Shown one piece after another: positions 9,067 to 18,205 of a stretch of DNA of 64,000 nt; position 1 is the first letter of the stretch; each line of letters begins with the position of its first letter. Origin of the DNA: Aliiglaciecola lipolytica E3 (GTDB lineage: Bacteria; Pseudomonadota; Gammaproteobacteria; Enterobacterales; Alteromonadaceae); assembly GCF_000314975.1 (NCBI RefSeq), contig NZ_BAEN01000068.1:118918-182917 (forward strand), given 5' to 3'. Position numbers and translations under genes: made by a program. The notes under the pieces are model-generated. The model was not told the DNA's origin. It did no database searches and saw nothing but the letters and a program-made list of their open reading frames with translations.

Positions 9067-9753
9067 ATGCTGCACTGGAACCAAATTAAAACTGTTTTAC
9101 TGGATATGGATGGAACGTTGCTTGATTTGCACTTTGATAACCATTTTTGGATGGAGGTTGTGCCACAGAAATTGGCGCTCAAGCATGCTATCAGCCTCGA
9201 AAAAGCTAAACAGGATATTCATCTTGAATATCAAAAAGTAATGGGCACCATTAATTGGTATTGCCTTGATTATTGGGCAGAAAAACTAGATATGGATATT
9301 ATTGAAGCTAAACAGGAAATAAAACATCTGATTAGCATGCGTGAAGACACCTTACCTTTTCTGGATGCTTTGCATCGCAGTGGAAGAGATGTGATTTTAG
9401 TGACGAATGCACATCCTGGAAGTCTATCGTTAAAAATTGAACAGACACATTTAGACAGCCACATTGATACACTTATTTCTACCCACGAATTTGGTGTGAC
9501 TAAAGAGTCACAATTGTTATGGCAGAAACTACAACAGCGTTTAGGTTTTGATCCACGAAACACACTTTTTGTGGATGATAGTATTCCTATTTTGCATGCG
9601 GCAAAAGAATTTGGAATTGCTCACTTGTTAGCAGTAGAAAACCCAGATAGCCAAGGTGAAATTCGCAAAAGTAATGACTTTCCAGGTATTCAAGATTATC
9701 GGTTCTTGATTGATGATATTAACCAGAATCTATTTAATCGCCAGCAATCATAG
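9067..9753 (+). CDS. yrfG: GMP/IMP nucleotidase YrfG (HAD family)
   Basis: A 228-residue HAD-superfamily phosphatase. Motif I DMDGT at residues 13-17 carries the nucleophile Asp13. Motif II is VTNAH, and the acidic motif is FVDDS. The blocks FDNHFW, NWYCLDYWAEKL and STHEFGVTKE are shared with E. coli YrfG, which dephosphorylates GMP and IMP. ATG at 9067 is favoured; an upstream TTG at 9031 in the same frame gives a non-conserved extension. The gene is convergent with the type II secretion operon, with 31 bases between stops. Confidence 0.92.
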   Translation: MLHWNQIKTVLLDMDGTLLDLHFDNHFWMEVVPQKLALKHAISLEKAKQDIHLEYQKVMGTINWYCLDYWAEKLDMDIIEAKQEIKHLISMREDTLPFLDALHRSGRDVILVTNAHPGSLSLKIEQTHLDSHIDTLISTHEFGVTKESQLLWQKLQQRLGFDPRNTLFVDDSIPILHAAKEFGIAHLLAVENPDSQGEIRKSNDFPGIQDYRFLIDDINQNLFNRQQS

Positions 9754-9784
9754 GGACTGATAAGATTTTATTGAGTTCTAGAGT

Positions 9785-10546
9785 TTAGAGCTTTATTTTA
9801 TAAAATCCTTGATTATCAGGACGACCAAAGAACTTTGCTGCGTCTTTTACTTGTTTAGGCAAGCTGTCATCTGGCTTGAACTGCCCGTCTAATTTTACTT
9901 TTAAATTATTTGGGATACGGGCATCAGCAGTTAGATTAAAAACATTCGGTGGATTAATTTTAACCAATACGTCGTTTTCAATGCAGTTTAAAGTCGCTTC
10001 AAAGTTACCTAAACTCAGTGGTTCGTTAAGGCCAATTAACCCTTCTAAACCCGCATTAATCCACTGACCGTCTCCAGATAACGCAACACATTTACCGGGA
10101 TAATCTAACTCGTTGACTAGTACCTTAAAACGACCACCGGCATTGACTGCAACAGGCAGTGGTACTTGTGCTATCAGCATATCTGCTGGAATATACAAAG
10201 TGAGATCAGAAGCTTGAATATGGCTGGGGTCGAACAGGCTTATATTTACAACACCTCGAGCCGAAACTTTATCGCTCGCGCGTAGGTTTCCAGCATCGAT
10301 GTCTAAACTTACTTTTCCAACTAATAGTTGCCAAAATGACATTTGCCATTGCACGTTTTCAATACTGATATTGTTAACCGTGATCATGCTTGCAGATGGG
10401 CGCCAAATTGTTCCTTGAACCCCCTCAATCGATACATCTTTAGACTGATTTACGCGATAAATCACCTGACTAGCAGGTAAATTAATTATGAGTAAAACAA
10501 TATACGCCAATAGCCCTAAAAGACTCCATTTAACTATTCGAATCAT
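9785..10546 (-). CDS. gspN: Type II secretion system protein GspN
   Basis: A 253-residue protein with one N-terminal membrane helix (LLGLLAYIVLLIINLP) and a long periplasmic beta-rich part, matching GspN in size and in motifs such as VQGTIWRPSA and VQWQMSFWQLLVGK. GspN is an accessory inner-membrane component, not present in every system. It is the last gene of the operon and overlaps gspM by 4 bases (ATGA). A conserved Cys pair (C133 and C163 region) could form a disulfide. Confidence 0.92.
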   Translation of the reverse strand: MIRIVKWSLLGLLAYIVLLIINLPASQVIYRVNQSKDVSIEGVQGTIWRPSASMITVNNISIENVQWQMSFWQLLVGKVSLDIDAGNLRASDKVSARGVVNISLFDPSHIQASDLTLYIPADMLIAQVPLPVAVNAGGRFKVLVNELDYPGKCVALSGDGQWINAGLEGLIGLNEPLSLGNFEATLNCIENDVLVKINPPNVFNLTADARIPNNLKVKLDGQFKPDDSLPKQVKDAAKFFGRPDNQGFYKIKL

Positions 10547-11022
10547 GATTTCCCTAACTGCAAACTTCTGACTTTTACCATTCCAGGCGCATTGGATTCG
10601 GCTAAATCAACATTGATGATGCGAATGCCGAGTGCCTCTAGGCTTTGTAACCAACTAACAACATCATTAAACGGTGCTTGATCTACCCATACTTTTAATT
10701 CTTCACCTTGAGGCTGCATTCGTGAAATAGCAATGTTTACTCGCCCTGCTGTTTGGTTTACTGCTTGCGGTAATGAACCGGAATATACCGCTGAGTTGCC
10801 TCCAGCGCTGCGTAATTGAATCGCGCGATTAGCATTTTTTTTCATCCAAATGAGATCGGCCTGATTAGATGTTACGAGTTTACGTTGTGTTTCCAGTGAG
10901 TCACTAATAGGTGACCAAACTATGAAATAAAACAAAGCGATAACTAACATGATGCCGGAAATTACAACTAACGTTTTTTCACGTTCTGATAGCTGATTAA
11001 ACTTGTCTAATAATTCTTTCAT
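10543..11022 (-). CDS. gspM: Type II secretion system protein GspM
   Basis: A 159-residue bitopic protein: short cytoplasmic segment (FNQLSEREKTL), membrane helix about 17-37, coiled coil, then a small ferredoxin-like periplasmic domain. This is the usual GspM layout. GspM joins GspL in the inner-membrane platform that links the ATPase to the pseudopilus. One base separates it from gspL. Confidence 0.93.
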   Translation of the reverse strand: MKELLDKFNQLSEREKTLVVISGIMLVIALFYFIVWSPISDSLETQRKLVTSNQADLIWMKKNANRAIQLRSAGGNSAVYSGSLPQAVNQTAGRVNIAISRMQPQGEELKVWVDQAPFNDVVSWLQSLEALGIRIINVDLAESNAPGMVKVRSLQLGKS

Positions 11023-11023
11023 A

Positions 11024-12217
11024 TCAGCTCCTTATGGATAACGAACCAATGACTTGGCTGTCTTTGTTGTTAATCGCACCTTGTTCAACTTCAAAGCCCT
11101 TCTCTTGAGCTATACGTTTGAATTGCTCTAACGCTTCAAAATTAGCTGCAACTGCCTGTAGGCGTATTTCTGAACGAGCACTATCAAACCGAATTGTTTG
11201 TGGTTTCACATCGCTACTTCGAAACGCATCGGTGAGTTGCGACATCATCGCCAACATTGAGGTTTGTCCGCCGCCGTTTGCTAACTTAGCTAACTCTCTT
11301 TCCATGGCACGACGAATGCGAGTAGGTTTTTGTTGGTTAGGGAACGCCTTTTTAAATTCTTCGTGCATTTGCGCTTTTAAGTCACTACTTTGTTGCTTTA
11401 ATTGATTGACTTGAATACTTTTATCGACCACGGTGACAAGCAAAGCAACAATCGCCAATACCGCAGCAACGCGCCATTTGCGCCATTCACTTTTACTTTG
11501 TTGCTTTGCTTTAAACTCGCCTTGTAACAGGTTGAATCCACTTTTTAGTGCCCCAGTCGCAAGCAACTGCATGGGTAATTCCAATTCTTGCTCAATTGGC
11601 TCAACGTTCGCCAAGTTTGAAATATCAAGATCACTATAATTTGCAACTTTTAGCGGCGTTGTTTGTTGTTTTGCAAAGTGTTCCATAGCTTGCAGCAACC
11701 AACTTGAGTCACCTTGTAGTCCTTGCCACTGGTCTTGACGAATAATCGCGTTTTGCCCCAGTGTTACCATGCTCCAAGCATCTTCCAAATACGGCAAAGC
11801 CAACACATCAGGAAGCATCTTGTCACAAAACAATCCTGCGCTTTTTATGGCGTGTAGCCAATCTTGCATTTTGCTTCGACCTACAACAGCTACCGCTTGA
11901 GCATTGCCATTTCTATCGCCCAATGCGAAAAACTGCTCACTGATATCTGTACTTAGATCTTCTTCGAGCATATAAGGAATTGCGGTAAGTGCTTTGCGTG
12001 ACGCTTTTGCGGGCATGGTCACCCATTTAAGTAAAAAGTCACACCCGGGCACAAGTGCGGTTATCGGACGCTTTCCTGCTCGTTCCGACAATGACGAAAG
12101 CTGCTGCGCGTTATCGAGCACGCCAGAGGCAATGATTTCTTGCTCTTGCGCAGACCAAACCAGCCAATTGACAGGATCATTGGTTGTTGAACCAAGGCGA
12201 ATAACCAGATTTTCCAT
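11024..12217 (-). CDS. gspL: Type II secretion system protein GspL
   Basis: A 397-residue protein with a cytoplasmic actin-like domain (residues 1-235, with ITALVPGCDFLLKWV and AIPYMLEEDLS), a membrane helix near 250-265 (VAAVLAIVALLVTVV) and a periplasmic ferredoxin-like domain. The cytoplasmic domain normally docks the N-terminal domain of GspE to the membrane. Its start codon overlaps the gspK stop by one base. Length and domain order are typical. Confidence 0.94.
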   Translation of the reverse strand: MENLVIRLGSTTNDPVNWLVWSAQEQEIIASGVLDNAQQLSSLSERAGKRPITALVPGCDFLLKWVTMPAKASRKALTAIPYMLEEDLSTDISEQFFALGDRNGNAQAVAVVGRSKMQDWLHAIKSAGLFCDKMLPDVLALPYLEDAWSMVTLGQNAIIRQDQWQGLQGDSSWLLQAMEHFAKQQTTPLKVANYSDLDISNLANVEPIEQELELPMQLLATGALKSGFNLLQGEFKAKQQSKSEWRKWRVAAVLAIVALLVTVVDKSIQVNQLKQQSSDLKAQMHEEFKKAFPNQQKPTRIRRAMERELAKLANGGGQTSMLAMMSQLTDAFRSSDVKPQTIRFDSARSEIRLQAVAANFEALEQFKRIAQEKGFEVEQGAINNKDSQVIGSLSIRS

Positions 12218-13320
12218 TAAAGTACTCCTCCAAACTCTCGCCGTATGACGGTGACTTGGTCGTTATTTTCTACTTTTAGTAGTGAAGACATCGTAAATGT
12301 AGCGTTATTGTAACGGGTCTTGGTATGTAATAGAAAGTATTCTGTTTTCACATCAAACCAACTTTGTTGTTGCGCGCTTAAGGTGTGATTGGTGAACAGA
12401 CTTTCGGCGAAAAAATCTTGTACTGATTGGTAGCCATCAGGTGCGCGATTGCTAATTAAACTTTGGATTTCTGACGTAGGCGCGCCAGTTAATGCGGCTA
12501 ATACTGCAGCTTGCTCTTCTTTTACTGTGTTTACGTTTATTTTCAGTTCAGTCACATTGGGAATAACGCAAATCGAAGGTAAGAGTGCGCCTATCCATTG
12601 TGGTTGGACACCGTTGACTAATCTGATTTCGGATTTGCTGACCATCAAGTTATTCGCGGTCAGGTACGGATTAACTAGTGCTGCATAATCAGAATCTTCA
12701 GCGCCGCTTTGGCTCATGTTGTCATCTTGATCCAACCAATCAATCAGCGAATCTCGCACCACTTCTATGGAATAATTGTCCAGATCAGGTACGACATCCG
12801 TTAATAAACGTTCGAATGCCAACGCTTCTTCAGGTATTGAGTTGATATCACCATTATTATTTCCGCGCAATGCGTCTTTAACATCGTTTGAATTGTTGTT
12901 GGTGTCAGTGTTGTTATTGTCGGCATTGCCGTTTTCATTGTTCTGAGTATTATTCTGCTGAGGACGATTTACTGAATCTATGGCATTTAAATTTAAGCAG
13001 GTTTGCATATCGGTGAGTTGCGCCTGAATACCTCCGCCATCCAAAGGAAAGGTAAATTCTTCAGACCATCCTCCTTCTAACGATACAACATTAGAATTTA
13101 AAGCGATTAATTCACGAACCGATTTTATCGCATATTGCTCGGCTCCTAACGCATACCAAAAAGCTTGATTATTATCTTTGATATTCGTTGCTCGGGTAAT
13201 CTGCAACTGCAAACGCGCACCCATTTCTGTAGCGATGATGGAGACTAACGCAACAATCATTAAGACGATAATTAATGCTACGCCTCGTTGCTTTTTGTGT
13301 GATTGCGAAACGCTATTCAT
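12217..13320 (-). CDS. gspK: Type II secretion minor pseudopilin GspK
   Basis: A 367-residue minor pseudopilin. The prepilin peptidase site is KQRG|VALIIVLMIVALVS, and as usual for GspK the Glu at mature position 5 is absent. GspK caps the pseudopilus tip with GspI and GspJ and binds calcium. An unusual Asn-rich low-complexity stretch occupies about residues 120-160 (coding DNA about 12,840-12,965). It lies after LNLNAIDSVNRP, near the start of the globular domain, and looks like an expanded loop. gspK overlaps gspJ by 4 bases and gspL by 1. Confidence 0.94.
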   Translation of the reverse strand: MNSVSQSHKKQRGVALIIVLMIVALVSIIATEMGARLQLQITRATNIKDNNQAFWYALGAEQYAIKSVRELIALNSNVVSLEGGWSEEFTFPLDGGGIQAQLTDMQTCLNLNAIDSVNRPQQNNTQNNENGNADNNNTDTNNNSNDVKDALRGNNNGDINSIPEEALAFERLLTDVVPDLDNYSIEVVRDSLIDWLDQDDNMSQSGAEDSDYAALVNPYLTANNLMVSKSEIRLVNGVQPQWIGALLPSICVIPNVTELKINVNTVKEEQAAVLAALTGAPTSEIQSLISNRAPDGYQSVQDFFAESLFTNHTLSAQQQSWFDVKTEYFLLHTKTRYNNATFTMSSLLKVENNDQVTVIRREFGGVL

Positions 13321-13949
13321 GAATCTAACGTACCCATCATGAATTTACGGGTAACCGGCCCAAATTCTTTACTGGTTATTGTGATCATCACTGCGACAGG
13401 TAAGCTGTTTTGAGCATAAGATTCGTCCCAGCTTTCCATATCTTCGGAGTCTTTACCGCCATTAAGTAAAAACAACACTTTGAAATCTTCAATATCAGTA
13501 AGCAGCACCCGAACCTTGGGCTCGAAGCCAACTACATTGTCTACATAATTACCAAATAAGCGCTCTAATTTACCTTCTTGAAGGCGATAACCAACACTTT
13601 GCAACGTGCTGCGATGTAACATGAGTTGTGGATTCTGCCAGCCACCACGCACAAATGAGAGCCCATCAGCATCGCTCTCCAGTAAATTTTTCTCGCCTCT
13701 CATGACAATGTTATTTTCTTCGCCTTCAATGCGCACTGATCTGGGGACCGCTTGCAGCATATCGCGTTCAATTGTCAGCATTGCGCGTTGCAGAGTCTGT
13801 AGTTTTTCAAAGCGACTTTCTGATAGTTCATCACTGTCGATTACGGCGGTCATTACACCTGTAGAGGCTATGCCGATTAATGTGAAAATGGCAACTGCGA
13901 TCATAATTTCAATCAGAGTGAAACCGCTTTGTTTAGGTTGGCCATTCAT
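13317..13949 (-). CDS. gspJ: Type II secretion minor pseudopilin GspJ
   Basis: A 210-residue pseudopilin with the type III leader KQSG|FTLIEIMIAVAIF (Glu5 present), a hydrophobic helix, then the GspJ-type globular domain (RFEKLQTLQRAMLTIERDM, LMLHRSTLQSVGYRLQ). GspJ forms the tip complex with GspI and GspK. Its ATG overlaps the gspI stop by 1 base. Confidence 0.94.
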   Translation of the reverse strand: MNGQPKQSGFTLIEIMIAVAIFTLIGIASTGVMTAVIDSDELSESRFEKLQTLQRAMLTIERDMLQAVPRSVRIEGEENNIVMRGEKNLLESDADGLSFVRGGWQNPQLMLHRSTLQSVGYRLQEGKLERLFGNYVDNVVGFEPKVRVLLTDIEDFKVLFLLNGGKDSEDMESWDESYAQNSLPVAVMITITSKEFGPVTRKFMMGTLDS

Positions 13950-14335
13950 CAGATTGGACTCTTTGGCTTTGCCATATAGGTCGTTACACTGGTAATTGTT
14001 CGCTCAAAATTTTCGTCTAGACCAACCGTAACTTCTACACCTACTAACGATTCATCAGGTGTTTTTAATAATTTCTGTTGCCAATACCATTTTGTGCCAG
14101 CCATATCTTCCTCGCCTTTTAGATTGTCTTTAATCGGCCAGGTATTTTCGATATTGATTTGCGTTAGTCGATTATTGGCAACCCAAGTAGCGAATGTAAT
14201 ATTTTCTATTTGGCTAACCCCGTTTAAATGATCAGTGGCAGATTTCATAATGGCCGTGCCGGTTATCGCAAAGATTAGCAGTGCCAGCATAACTTCCAGT
14301 AACGTAAACCCGTAGTTCGACTTAAGGTTTTTCAT
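13949..14335 (-). CDS. gspI: Type II secretion minor pseudopilin GspI
   Basis: A 128-residue pseudopilin with leader NYG|FTLLEVMLALLIFAI, Glu5 present, and the GspI core ATWVANNRLTQI and WYWQQKLLKTPD. GspI starts tip-complex assembly. It overlaps gspH by 4 bases (ATGA) and gspJ by 1, so its dosage is probably tied to theirs by coupled translation. Confidence 0.94.
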   Translation of the reverse strand: MKNLKSNYGFTLLEVMLALLIFAITGTAIMKSATDHLNGVSQIENITFATWVANNRLTQINIENTWPIKDNLKGEEDMAGTKWYWQQKLLKTPDESLVGVEVTVGLDENFERTITSVTTYMAKPKSPI

Positions 14336-14958
14336 AAGTCGCTATCCAATGGTCCTAATCGCTCAAGAGGAACACTATCAATTGCGTTGAGTTTGAAATA
14401 AACCGGATCATCTGATGAAAAGTCAGGCTCGTATTTCATGGTTAAACTAAACGGAGTAACATCGCCGCTTGAAAGCAGCATAATTTGTGGAGGAGGTAGT
14501 TTTTTCTCTTCTTCGTCTTGGCCTATTTCAACCCTATCTTCATTGAAAGATAAGGTTTCATCAAAAATCCCTTCGCTAAATAAATTATCTTCATCAATCC
14601 AAGGTAAATCGTCTAACGTTAACGTTAGTCCATAGGGTTCAGGTAATTGATATCGTGAAAACGCTTGCTGACCTTCTAAGAGTTGCCAGTTCTGCTCATC
14701 GTCTAGCCACATGAATATGTATTCGGCAGTTTCTGGCTCTATGCGAATACCAATTTCTTGTTGGTTTAGCACTGCAAAATCCGAAGCCATATCGACAACA
14801 ATTTGAAATCGTTTAGCTTGTTTTTCGAGTTCTTCTAAAGGTGTTGGTGCGAAGTTTTTAAATGAAACAACACTTATTACAATTCCCATAATTGCCAGCA
14901 CCGCCATGATCTCGATGAGCGTAAATCCTGATTGGTACCTTCGTAGCTGTGCTCGCAT
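14332..14958 (-). CDS. gspH: Type II secretion minor pseudopilin GspH
   Basis: A 208-residue pseudopilin with leader YQSG|FTLIEIMAVLAIMGI and Glu5. The globular part carries LEKQAKRFQIVVDMASDFAVLN, typical of GspH, which links the tip complex to the GspG shaft. An acidic stretch (GQDEEEKKLPPPQ) sits in the second half of the chain. An 18-base gap with a ribosome site separates it from gspG. Confidence 0.93.
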   Translation of the reverse strand: MRAQLRRYQSGFTLIEIMAVLAIMGIVISVVSFKNFAPTPLEELEKQAKRFQIVVDMASDFAVLNQQEIGIRIEPETAEYIFMWLDDEQNWQLLEGQQAFSRYQLPEPYGLTLTLDDLPWIDEDNLFSEGIFDETLSFNEDRVEIGQDEEEKKLPPPQIMLLSSGDVTPFSLTMKYEPDFSSDDPVYFKLNAIDSVPLERLGPLDSDL

Positions 14959-14976
14959 TATGGGTTAACTCAAATG

Positions 14977-15417
14977 TTAGTTTAGGTAATCGCCTAAATT
15001 CCAATTACCAATATCATCTTCCGTGCCCGGTTCGCCATCAGGTCCATTTGAAAACACATCAATCACACCTAACTCCCCAGGACTAACTAGCTGATATGGG
15101 TTGTCCCATGGGTCATTAGGTAAACGGTTTATGTAACCACCATTGGGATAGTTACGAGGAATCGGATCGATAGACGGTTCATTGACTAGTGCATCTAAAC
15201 CTTGTTCTGTGGTCGGAAAGCGATTATTACTCAACTTGTAACGCGTTAGTGCACTTTCTAAAGATTGAATATCAATGGCTGCTGCCTTACGTTGAGCCTC
15301 TTCCTGGTTACCCAAAATTTGCGGCGCGACAAGACCTGCCATTATGCCAATAATTAGTAACACCACCATTACCTCAATCAAGGTAAAACCAGTCTGTTTG
15401 GGTTTGTTTCTTTTCAT
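14977..15417 (-). CDS. gspG: Type II secretion major pseudopilin GspG
   Basis: A 146-residue major pseudopilin. Cleavage site KQTG|FTLIEVMVVLLIIGI (G10/F11) with Glu5, a conserved helix with NQEEAQRKAAAIDIQSLESALTRYKL, then NRFPTTEQGLDAL, PNDPWDNPY and the calcium-site loop SNGPDGEPGTEDDIGNW. GspG polymerises into the periplasmic pseudopilus. It overlaps gspF by one base. Confidence 0.96.
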   Translation of the reverse strand: MKRNKPKQTGFTLIEVMVVLLIIGIMAGLVAPQILGNQEEAQRKAAAIDIQSLESALTRYKLSNNRFPTTEQGLDALVNEPSIDPIPRNYPNGGYINRLPNDPWDNPYQLVSPGELGVIDVFSNGPDGEPGTEDDIGNWNLGDYLN

Positions 15418-16640
15418 TACATATTCACCATATTATTAAGCGCTAAAATTGGTTGTAAAATTGCTAGTACAATAAATAGTACGATAGCTGCCATACTGAC
15501 AATTAGAATAGGTTCAAAGACTTTTAATGAGACACCAACTAAGGTCTCAAATTCCCTATCTTGGTTATCAGCCGCACGTTTTAACATTTGTTGAAGCTCA
15601 CCACTGCGTTCACCAGAGGCGATCATGTGCATCATCATCGGTGGAAACATTTTCGTTTTTTCCAATGCGGCACGCAGACTTGAGCCTTCTTTTACTTTTA
15701 TTGCCGCATCAGCAACGGCTTCTCGTATATGTAAATTCTCAAGTACATCACCAGCAATACGCATCGCTTCTAAAAGCGGAACCGCGCTGGCATTTAATAT
15801 ACTCAAAGTGCTGGCAAAACGAGCAGTATTCAAGCCTTTGGATACTTTACCTATCAGTGGTAGTTCCAAAATAAACTTGTGATAGCGTTTTTTCATTACT
15901 GGTTGTTGCAGAATTCGCCGAACAATAATAGTCGCCACAATGAGTAAAACAATCGCAATGAGACCATAACTTTGTAACCAAGTGCTGACACTGATTAGAA
16001 TACTGGTAATCGCAGGAAGTTCCTGCCCCATATTGTCAAATTGACCTACGATTTTAGGAACCACAACGGTCAACAGTAAGAAAATAATGCCAAATGCAAA
16101 AAACAACATAATCGCTGGATACACCATAGCCTGTGTTATTTGGCTACGCGTTTGTTGGCGTTTTTCAGTGTAATCGGCGAGTCTATTGAGCACTGTATCT
16201 AGGTGACCGGATTTTTCACCTGCTGCGACCATAGCGCGAAATAGCTCATCAAATACTTGCGGAAATTCAGACATTGCGTCTGCTAACGAATGGCCTTCGA
16301 CAACTTTACTACGGACTGCCATCATCATGTTTTTATGACGGGGCTTCTCACATTGTTCGGCTACAGCTAACAGTGCTTCTTCTATGGGTAACGCTGATTC
16401 AACCAAGGTCGCTATTTGACGAGTTAGTAAGGCTAAGTCGCCGGCTGAGATACCACGTTTAAATAAGGTGAATTTATTTTTGTTTTCGCGACGTTCTTGC
16501 TCAGTTACTTGTTCAACTTCAAGAGGAATCAGTTCCAGTTCGCGTAATTGTTGACGGATATGGCGTGCATTATCACCTTCTAATACACCACTTTTATTCC
16601 GACCAGATTGACTAATCGCTTTATACGCATAGGCTGCCAA
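15417..16640 (-). CDS. gspF: Type II secretion inner-membrane protein GspF
   Basis: A 407-residue polytopic protein with the duplicated GspF domain: cytoplasmic repeats (LLTRQIATLVESALPIEEAL and FASTLSILNASAVPLLEAM) alternate with membrane helices near 172-195, 220-240 and 375-400. GspF is the platform protein at the centre of the inner-membrane complex. The start is 2 bases after gspE. Length is standard. Confidence 0.95.
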   Translation of the reverse strand: MAAYAYKAISQSGRNKSGVLEGDNARHIRQQLRELELIPLEVEQVTEQERRENKNKFTLFKRGISAGDLALLTRQIATLVESALPIEEALLAVAEQCEKPRHKNMMMAVRSKVVEGHSLADAMSEFPQVFDELFRAMVAAGEKSGHLDTVLNRLADYTEKRQQTRSQITQAMVYPAIMLFFAFGIIFLLLTVVVPKIVGQFDNMGQELPAITSILISVSTWLQSYGLIAIVLLIVATIIVRRILQQPVMKKRYHKFILELPLIGKVSKGLNTARFASTLSILNASAVPLLEAMRIAGDVLENLHIREAVADAAIKVKEGSSLRAALEKTKMFPPMMMHMIASGERSGELQQMLKRAADNQDREFETLVGVSLKVFEPILIVSMAAIVLFIVLAILQPILALNNMVNM

Positions 16641-16642
16641 AA

Positions 16643-18205
16643 TTAATCCTCCCGGGTAACACGCAGGACTTCTTCAAGGGACGTGTAACCAAGAAGTACT
16701 TTGCTACAGCCATCTTCGCGTATGCTCGGTGTGGTTTTTCTGACATGCTTTTCTATGGCTTGCTCGCCATGACCATTGTGAATTATCTCGCGTGTAGGTT
16801 CGTCAACGACAAGCAATTCATGAATACCAGTTCGACCGCGATAACCGGTTTGATTACACGCAGCACAACCTTTAGGACTGTATATTTCTTGTGTATTGGT
16901 TTGCTGAGAAAGCCCCAATATTTGACATTCTGCTTCACTGGGTAAATGCGATGTCTTGCAATCAGCACACAAGGTTCTTACCAGTCTTTGCGATAATACT
17001 GCCAATAAACTTGATGATAATAAAAACGGTTCAATACCCATATCTTCAAGTCGGGTAATAGCACCTGCAGCGGTATTCGTGTGCAAGGTCGATAGAACTA
17101 AGTGACCGGTCAAACTCGCTTGTACACCAATTTGAGCGGTTTCCAGATCACGAATTTCCCCGATCATAACCACATCGGGATCTTGCCGTAATATTGCTCT
17201 TAATCCTCGCGCAAACGTCATGTCTACTCGCGGATTTACTTGTGTTTGCCCGATTCCTTGCAAATCAAATTCAATGGGATCTTCTACAGTTAAAATATTG
17301 CGGTCTTTGGAGTTAATTTCCGACAGCCCAGCATATAAGGTTGTACTTTTACCTGAGCCCGTAGGGCCGGTCACCAGAATAATACCGTGAGGTTTGCGAA
17401 TTAATGCAGAGAATATTTCGCGATTTTTAGGTGTCATGCCTAAATCAGTCAGATTCAAACGCGCATTGTTTTTATCTAGCAAACGAAGTACAACTCGCTC
17501 GCCATGACTCGATGGCATAGTTGAAACCCTAACATCCACCGCTCTACCAGCAATTCGCAGCGTAATACGACCATCTTGCGGGACACGCTTTTCGGCGATA
17601 TCTAATTTCGCCATAACTTTTATACGTGACACCAACATAGAGGACAATTTGCGGTTTGGACGTAAAATTTCTCTTAGCACGCCATCAACGCGGAATCGGA
17701 CGATCAACTGATTTTCGAAGGTCTCAATATGAATGTCTGAAGCGCCTTCTTTAATGGCTTCACTTAACATTGCATTGATGAGTTTGATGATAGGGGCATC
17801 ATCTTCGTTCTCGAGCAAATCTTCGGTATCGGGAAGTTCTTCTGCTAACGCAAACAAATCACTTTCGTTTCCGATATCTTCCATTAATTGTTTAGCGGCC
17901 GATGAGTCTCTTTGAAATGCTTTGGTTAACAGGCTTTCAAATTCTTCATCCGCAATTTCTTTCAATTGAAAATCAGCTTGTAAAAATCGCCGCACTTCTA
18001 CGAAAACGGAAAAATCGGTACTGGCCGTGTGATATAAAATTGCTGGCTCTTCGCCAGTATCTAACAGCACCTTATGGCGTTTAGCAAAACTGAAAGCCAG
18101 TTGTTTGTGTTGCACAACCTCTTCTTCATCCATGTCAACTGCCGCTGTTTCAGCGTCTAACATGTCTGGATTGAGTTCAGCATTTTCAGCTGTTTCAATG
18201 CTCAT
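16643..18205 (-). CDS. gspE: Type II secretion ATPase GspE
   Basis: A 520-residue cytoplasmic ATPase. Walker [10 protein letters not shown] is at residues 280-288, the Asp box is around 157-175 (ASDIHIE), Walker B is in [17 protein letters not shown], and the His box is in [14 protein letters not shown] zinc-binding tetracysteine element is present (CADC and [14 protein letters not shown]). The N-terminal 100 residues are the GspL-binding domain. A short acidic N-terminal extension precedes it. Powers pseudopilus assembly. The ATG overlaps the gspD stop (TAATG). Confidence 0.96.
   Translation of the reverse strand: MSIETAENAELNPDMLDAETAAVDMDEEEVVQHKQLAFSFAKRHKVLLDTGEEPAILYHTASTDFSVFVEVRRFLQADFQLKEIADEEFESLLTKAFQRDSSAAKQLMEDIGNESDLFALAEELPDTEDLLENEDDAPIIKLINAMLSEAIKEGASDIHIETFENQLIVRFRVDGVLREILRPNRKLSSMLVSRIKVMAKLDIAEKRVPQDGRITLRIAGRAVDVRVSTMPSSHGERVVLRLLDKNNARLNLTDLGMTPKNREIFSALIRKPHGIILVTGPTGSGKSTTLYAGLSEINSKDRNILTVEDPIEFDLQGIGQTQVNPRVDMTFARGLRAILRQDPDVVMIGEIRDLETAQIGVQASLTGHLVLSTLHTNTAAGAITRLEDMGIEPFLLSSSLLAVLSQRLVRTLCADCKTSHLPSEAECQILGLSQQTNTQEIYSPKGCAACNQTGYRGRTGIHELLVVDEPTREIIHNGHGEQAIEKHVRKTTPSIREDGCSKVLLGYTSLEEVLRVTRED

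Noticed and set aside
13606..13995. 129-codon frame on the plus strand over gspJ and gspI
   Set aside because: Serine- and methionine-rich shadow of the real genes on the other strand, with no known similarity.
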